From the NCBI GenBank assembly GCA_013821585.1, contig JACDGO010000007.1, forward strand, positions 1-18,685: a DNA stretch of 18,685 bases, read 5' to 3'. Source of the stretch: Sphingomonadaceae bacterium. Lineage in GTDB: Bacteria > Pseudomonadota > Alphaproteobacteria > Sphingomonadales > Sphingomonadaceae. Shown here piece after piece: positions 14,906 to 18,685 of the stretch. Position 1 is the first letter of the stretch; every line of letters begins with the position of its first letter. Position numbers and translations under genes: made by a program. The notes beneath the pieces were generated by a model. It did no database searches. It was not told the DNA's origin and worked only from the letters and a program-made list of their open reading frames with translations.

Positions 14906-15526
14906 GCCATATAATTGTCGACGAAACCGCCCATGTCGGGCTTGCCACGGGGCGTTCGGCATTCCGATTCTAGGCCGGCGCCTCGAAGGCAATCCATGCA
15001 CATCTCTCTTGAGCGCGCATAGCGATCCGAGCAGGCCCGCACTTTCGCGTTCACTGGGTCGTCCATTAGATCCCAGCCGCCGTCGCGCCGGCCTGGCTGG
15101 CAATAGTCGCAGGCTGATGCGGCGCAGCTCCGCTTCGCCTGAAGCCACGCTGCGCAGCACGCCGGACATGCCAAATATACGCGATGCCTTGCAAAAACGC
15201 GTCCTATCCTCCGTGGTCTGCATCTGTATCTCCACTCGTCCTTGCCGTCCGTCGAGACGTAGAAGGTGCAGCCCTCGTCAAAGTCATAAACAAGGAAATC
15301 AGCGCCGCGGAACCCTAGTCTCGCCGACCTCGTGAGCCGCGCCGTCATCATCATGAGCGGTTGGACCGCAGAGAACAAAGATTCTGAGCAGCGAAGGTGA
15401 ACAAAGCATGTTCATCCATCATGTGCGGGCAACTTCGCGTGGCCTCTCTAATCAAATAGGAATCGACGGTGGATATCTTTGAAAACTTCATCGTTGCAAT
15501 CAGGATACAGCGAAGGGATTGAGGGC
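14906..15526 (-). pseudogene. Gene-poor stretch with an inverted phosphoesterase piece
   Basis: There is no intact gene in these 620 bases. On the minus strand, about 14900-14940 encodes PDMGGFVDNYMAQP, which matches the block that normally follows FDGLTG by some tens of residues in phosphoesterases of this type (MxGFVxNY). This suggests that an internal segment of the same gene has been flipped. Further along the minus strand, one frame is open to 15378 and encodes stretches such as GADFLVYDFDEGCTFYVSTD. I do not recognise it, and codon use is not convincing. The last part, 15380-15526, should contain the promoter of the next gene; TTGAAA at 15479-15484 is a possible -35 box, but I see no good -10. 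GAGGG lies just before the ATG at 15527. Confidence 0.4.
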
Positions 15527-16504
15527 ATGTCATCAGCGAGGGGCCTGTGGCCGAGTCGCTTACTTCGTTGCCCTGGCAGCGCTGAACCTATCGAGGGATA
15601 TCGCGGCATCCAGATCGACGACGATCGGCTCGCTGCTATTACATCTCCCGAGGCTCCATTGCTCGAGCTGTACAAGGGAACGATCCACGGCGAAGGCCCG
15701 GCATGGCAGCCGACGCATGAGCGGCTGGTGTGGTCGGACGTGCCAAATCGTCGGCTGCTGGGCTGGTATCTCGACGGACATGTAGAGGTGGTTATCGACG
15801 GCACCTGGTTCATGAACGGCAACGCGGTCGAAGCGAGCGGTACTCTTGTCCACTGCGAGCACGGTCGACGCTGTATCAGTCGTGGCGGCGATTACGATAC
15901 CGCGCCTGAGCCGATCGTGACGCATTATCGCGGCAAGCGGATCAATTCTCCCAATGACGTGGCGGTCGCGCCCAACGGGATGATCTGGTTTACCGATCCA
16001 ACCTTCGGGATCATCATGCCCAACCAGGGCGCACTGGCGGAGCCCGAGGTCGACCACCGCAGTGTCTATCGCTTCGATCCGGCGAGCGGCGATCTCGCTC
16101 GAATGGCCGATTTCGAGCAGCCCAACGGCCTCGCGTTTTCAGCCGATGGCAGAATGCTTTACGTATCTGACACGTCGCTGTCGCTGGGCGAGGTGCCGCG
16201 CCACAAAGCCGGGACGAAGCACGAAATCATCGTGTTCGACGTCGCGGAGGACGGCGCGCTCTCCAACCGACGGTTCTTCTGCCACACCGATCACGGCTAT
16301 CCCGACGGCTTCGCCGTCGATGCGCGCGGCTGGGTGTGGACCACTGCGGCGGACGGCGTGCACATATGGGCAGCGGATCGGGTAAAGCTGGGTTTTATCC
16401 CGACACCGTCGGTAGCGTCCAATTGCACGTTCGGTGGCACGGACGGGCGGCGGCTGTTCATAGCGGCGACGAACTACCTGCTGGCGATCGACCTGAGCGC
16501 ATAA
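15527..16504 (+). CDS. SMP-30/gluconolactonase family lactonase (second copy)
   Basis: A 325-residue beta-propeller lactonase of the longer gluconolactonase subgroup. From ATG 15527 (preceded by GAGGG) the metal ligands are E56 (HGEGPAW), N143 (INSPNDVAV), N200 (QPNGLAFSADG) and D260 (YPDGFAVDARG). Other family marks are LVWSDVPNRRLLGW, LVHCEHGRR and IWFTDPTFGI. The frame is open back to a TTG at 15479, but the extra residues are not conserved. It belongs to a different branch from the SMP-30 at 3886-4767, as shown by the NSPND and CEHG motifs, so this is not a recent duplication. There is no signal peptide in the chosen form. It converges on the VOC gene, and their 3' ends overlap by 47 bases. 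Confidence 0.9.
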   Translation: MSSARGLWPSRLLRCPGSAEPIEGYRGIQIDDDRLAAITSPEAPLLELYKGTIHGEGPAWQPTHERLVWSDVPNRRLLGWYLDGHVEVVIDGTWFMNGNAVEASGTLVHCEHGRRCISRGGDYDTAPEPIVTHYRGKRINSPNDVAVAPNGMIWFTDPTFGIIMPNQGALAEPEVDHRSVYRFDPASGDLARMADFEQPNGLAFSADGRMLYVSDTSLSLGEVPRHKAGTKHEIIVFDVAEDGALSNRRFFCHTDHGYPDGFAVDARGWVWTTAADGVHIWAADRVKLGFIPTPSVASNCTFGGTDGRRLFIAATNYLLAIDLSA

Positions 16505-17309
16505 GCTGGTGCAAATGCCCATCGGGATCGCGGAGAAGCGCCTCCGTCCCCGCGCGCCAGACGATGCGTGTTGCGGCGAGGTCGTTGGCTGCGAGCGGGG
16601 CGTGCGGGCGGCCGACCGGCGTTCGATATCCAAGCAACTCGACATGCGGCGGCATGGTTGGCGGGTTCATTGGCACGACATCGACCTTTACGTCATCGAG
16701 GCCATCGAGCGCGACTTGGGTCGGACCGTAGTTGAGCGATGTCTTGGCTTCGCTCAGCGCGTGATCGACGTAGAAGCGGTGGCTGTCGGCGATGTTCGAT
16801 ACCGAGATCGCGCTGTGATCGATCCCCATCATGCCCCTGCCCGGCCATGTAGGATTGGAGCCGGCGGGAAATTGCAGGAACTCGAGCGGGTGCCCATCGG
16901 GATCGCGGAACTTGACTGCGGTTACGCCGCCCGCCGATTGCGGCAGCTCGATCGGGCCATCTCGACTAATTGGTGTTGCGCCGGCGATGGCCGCGCGGCG
17001 CAATGCCGATCGAACATTGTCGGTCACCAGCGCTAGGTGCTGGAAAATTAGATCGGCGGCGTTGGCGTCGGGGGGATAGGGGCAACCCGGCTCCGCGAAG
17101 CAGTCTAGATCTAGGCGGCTCTCGCCCATGCTCAGCGCCTGCCGCTCGCCTGCTCCGGCGAGCCCCAGCAGCTGCATTTCCTCTGCCGCGATCAGCTCTC
17201 TCGCGCCGACCGAAAAGCCGATCGCGCGGTAGAAAGCAATCAGCCTATCGAGATTGGCGGTTACAATCCGGAAGCCGACAATCGCGCGCAGCGTCACTGC
17301 AGGTGGCAT
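16458..17309 (-). CDS. VOC family protein with two glyoxalase/dioxygenase-like domains
   Basis: A 283-residue protein with two vicinal-oxygen-chelate modules. The first is at about residues 8-148 (IVGFRIVTANLDRLIAFYRA ... VKFRDPDGHPLEFLQF). The second is at about 158-270 (MGIDHSAISVSNIADSHRFY ... LLRDPDGHLHQLM). Each has the typical opening strand, FYxxxxGF-type motif and DPDGHxxxL end. I place the start at ATG 17309, because the upstream in-frame extension is only the shadow of the cupin gene; the two genes overlap by 16 bases. Members include glyoxalases, extradiol dioxygenases, epimerases and fosfomycin-type enzymes, so the reaction cannot be named. It is the last gene of a minus-strand operon and overlaps the 3' end of the SMP-30 gene. 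Confidence 0.85.
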   Translation of the reverse strand: MPPAVTLRAIVGFRIVTANLDRLIAFYRAIGFSVGARELIAAEEMQLLGLAGAGERQALSMGESRLDLDCFAEPGCPYPPDANAADLIFQHLALVTDNVRSALRRAAIAGATPISRDGPIELPQSAGGVTAVKFRDPDGHPLEFLQFPAGSNPTWPGRGMMGIDHSAISVSNIADSHRFYVDHALSEAKTSLNYGPTQVALDGLDDVKVDVVPMNPPTMPPHVELLGYRTPVGRPHAPLAANDLAATRIVWRAGTEALLRDPDGHLHQLMRSGRSPAGSSSPL

Positions 17310-17743
17310 GGTTCGCGCTGCGGATCGACATGGAGCTGAACCGTCATCAGGCAGCAAGGTTCGTCGCCGATAGTGCCCGAGCGGTGTCCCTTCTTGCGGT
17401 CCGTCTCGGTACAGCCCTGATCCTCGCCAAACGAGAAGTCGCCGGGCCCCTGCTCGATTCGGCTGCCATCCATGCTCTCGATCCACCAGCGACCTGAAAG
17501 CACGATGATCCATTGCGGCGCGGGATTCTCGTGCCAGTCGCCAATCCATCCAACCGGCTGGACGGTAAAGACAACTGTCGCCTCACCGCGCTCCATTTTA
17601 TTGTTCCATTGCGGATCGGCGGGGCCGACGCTCTTAAGCTCATAGTCGACCAGCGCACACTGTTTCATCCGGCTGACGCCGTCTTTATCGACGTAGAGAT
17701 GCGAGTAGGGAACTAAGGGCTTCGGCCCGGGATCGTCGCTCAT
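17294..17743 (-). CDS. Cupin-like protein
   Basis: A 149-residue small beta-barrel protein. The central stretch DWHENPAPQWIIVLSGRWWI (from about residue 69) fits cupin motif 1, with H71 and a Gly-ended strand, and IEQGPGDFSFGEDQ followed by H120 (KKGHRSG) fits the second half. Only part of the classical two-His/Glu/His metal set is clear, so metal binding and catalysis are uncertain. The start ATG at 17743 overlaps the DoxX stop (ATGA) and is preceded by AGGAGC. Being sandwiched between DoxX and the VOC gene suggests a role in the same sugar- or aromatic-like catabolic pathway, perhaps as an isomerase or accessory protein. Confidence 0.75.
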   Translation of the reverse strand: MSDDPGPKPLVPYSHLYVDKDGVSRMKQCALVDYELKSVGPADPQWNNKMERGEATVVFTVQPVGWIGDWHENPAPQWIIVLSGRWWIESMDGSRIEQGPGDFSFGEDQGCTETDRKKGHRSGTIGDEPCCLMTVQLHVDPQREPCHLQ

Positions 17744-18204
17744 GGAATGCTCCTGTAAGGATGGCTGGAGGCGAGGGGCGCGTCGAGAAAAGGCTTGAGA
17801 CCCGATCCATCGGTGTTGACGATGATCAGCAGGAAACCCGCGCCGAGCGATAGATTTTTAAGGAAATCCCACAACAGGGTGCGGCCCTTGCCGTTGGGAT
17901 CGGACCAGAAATCGCCTTGCGCCCAGAATTGCTTGAAGAGAACGGCGGTGATTATACAGTAGCCAGCGATGACGAGAGCCGAGGCACGATCGGCGACGCC
18001 GGCGACAACGCCCAGGGTGCAAAAAATCTCGATTGCGATCCCGATCAGGATAACGGTAACGGCGAGCGCGCGCCGTTGGAAGATCTGCTGCGCCTGCCCG
18101 ACTGCGTGATCGAAACTGAAAATCTTGTCGAGGGCGCTGAACGGCAGGAACAGCAGCACCAGTCCGTAACGGACGACGAGAGCAACGATCGCCGCCGTCG
18201 TCAC
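17740..18204 (-). CDS. DoxX-like membrane protein
   Basis: A 154-residue integral membrane protein of the DoxX/DoxD-like group, with about four hydrophobic helices: VALVVRYGLVLLFLPFSALD at the start, then ALAVTVILIGIAIEIFCTLG, SALVIAGYCIITAVLF and SLGAGFLLIIVNTDG. The FSALDKIFSFD loop after helix 1 fits the family. DoxX proteins are linked to quinone-coupled oxidations or redox partners in several systems, but their biochemistry is poorly known. The start is GTG at 18204, overlapping the GMC stop as GTGA, and the stop overlaps the cupin start. Its position next to a GMC oxidoreductase suggests that it serves as membrane partner or electron link for that enzyme, which is inference. Confidence 0.85.
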   Translation of the reverse strand: MTTAAIVALVVRYGLVLLFLPFSALDKIFSFDHAVGQAQQIFQRRALAVTVILIGIAIEIFCTLGVVAGVADRASALVIAGYCIITAVLFKQFWAQGDFWSDPNGKGRTLLWDFLKNLSLGAGFLLIIVNTDGSGLKPFLDAPLASSHPYRSIP

Positions 18205-18685
18205 AGCCGGTCCTTGATGACGTCAGCCACGCGAAGCGCATTGGCGATAATAGTGAGCGTCGGATTCACAGCGCCGATCGAGGGGAAGAAGCTCGCGTCT
18301 GTGACATAGAGATTGTCGATCTCGTGGGCGCGGCAATCGAGGTTGAGCACCGAACTGGCCGGATCGGTGCCGAAGCGGCAAGTGCCCGCCTGGTGGGCGG
18401 TGCCTGAGAGCGGAATATCTTTGCCGAGGTACAGCGAGCGCTGGAGCAAAACCGCTGGCCAGCCTATCTTCGACAGCACATCCTTCAGCTTGCGCTGGAG
18501 GTGCACGAGGGCTTGCGGGTTCGTCTCGACTAGGTCGAGATGAACTTTGCCGTCCTTATAGTAGACCCGGTTTTCCGGGTGCGGCAGATCCTCGGCCTGC
18601 AGCCAGAAATCCATCGAGTGTCGAGCGATCTGGTCGAACGGCATGTCGGGCAGCCATTCGAGCCAGTTCGGCAGTTCCTCCCCCT
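18201..18685 (-). CDS. GMC family oxidoreductase, C-terminal part (5' end outside window)
   Basis: The C-terminal ~160 residues of a glucose-methanol-choline type FAD oxidoreductase. The reading frame is open to the window edge (GEELPNWLEWLPD before the first Met), so the gene starts beyond 18685. Visible hallmarks of the GMC C-terminal domain are GTAHQAGTCRFGTDPASSVL with the probable active-site His, NLYVTDASFFPS, and AVNPTLTIIANALRVADVI, with the conserved Asn of the His-Asn pair. Such enzymes in proteobacteria often oxidise sugars, sugar acids or alcohols. It is the first visible gene of a tightly overlapping operon with DoxX, cupin and VOC. The FAD-binding N-terminus and any TAT signal cannot be seen. 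Confidence 0.9.
   Translation of the reverse strand, partial: GEELPNWLEWLPDMPFDQIARHSMDFWLQAEDLPHPENRVYYKDGKVHLDLVETNPQALVHLQRKLKDVLSKIGWPAVLLQRSLYLGKDIPLSGTAHQAGTCRFGTDPASSVLNLDCRAHEIDNLYVTDASFFPSIGAVNPTLTIIANALRVADVIKDRL

Noticed and set aside
17310..17549. N-terminal extension of the VOC protein
   Set aside because: These 80 residues are antisense-like, low-complexity, Arg-rich sequence in the shadow of the cupin gene on the same strand. VOC similarity begins right after the ATG at 17309.
1..18685. CRISPR arrays, tRNA, rRNA, riboswitches and prophage genes
   Set aside because: I saw no regularly spaced repeats, no tRNA-like cloverleaf with a TTC-arm motif, no rRNA signature and no phage structural or integrase gene. 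The only mobile elements are the IS5-family element and the IS3 scrap.

Overview
This window looks like the chromosome of an alphaproteobacterium, probably a Sphingomonas-like sphingomonad. I infer this from high GC, the protein styles and the combination of a caa3-type oxidase, SMP-30 sugar lactonases and a YpfJ-type metallopeptidase. No RNA gene or ribosomal marker is present to fix the taxon.

Layout. (1) 2-856: 3' part of a membrane-anchored neutral zinc metallopeptidase. (2) 1126-2374: a wrecked respiratory locus. A pentaheme cytochrome gene (actA of alternative complex III) is frameshifted at a CG-dinucleotide tract. It overlaps the first ~30 codons of actB, which run directly into a fragment of an RHS/YD-repeat gene and then an unrecognised scrap. 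(3) 2385-3736: a type II NADH dehydrogenase gene with a one-base deletion. (4) 3886-7566: a carbohydrate cassette with an SMP-30 lactonase (minus strand) divergent from a TIM-barrel sugar isomerase/epimerase, an SDR sugar dehydrogenase and a GH130-like glycosidase/phosphorylase. (5) 7567-8681: a degenerate IS3-type remnant beside a complete IS5-family element (18-bp perfect inverted repeats, TTA duplication). (6) 8762-14610: a tightly packed seven-gene caa3-type cytochrome c oxidase operon (ctaG, coxB with fused cytochrome c, ctaD, coxC, a small membrane protein, a cytochrome c lipoprotein, a membrane-anchored cytochrome c). (7) 14633-15526: remains of a phosphoesterase (phospholipase C family) gene that seems to have suffered an internal inversion. 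(8) 15527-18685: a second sugar-related region, with another SMP-30 lactonase converging on a minus-strand operon of GMC oxidoreductase, DoxX, cupin and a double-VOC protein.

How it fits together. In many bacteria alternative complex III genes (actA, actB, actC...) sit directly upstream of caa3 oxidase genes. Here the first gene and the start of the second lie at one end and the oxidase genes ~7 kb further on, with RHS debris, NDH-2, a sugar cassette and insertion sequences between. The simplest reading is that a former act-cta supercluster lost actB onward and was filled with other DNA. An assembly artefact cannot be excluded, because three small indels (actA, ndh, transposase) occur within 6.5 kb. 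The two sugar cassettes share a theme: oxidation of a sugar to a lactone, lactone opening, and isomerisation or glycoside cleavage.

The most striking single observation is in oxidase subunit I. Its metal ligands and cross-linked Tyr are intact, but the Glu that ends the classical D proton channel is Trp (W276), and the Lys that defines the K channel is Ala (A352). The two nearby alignments are gapless.
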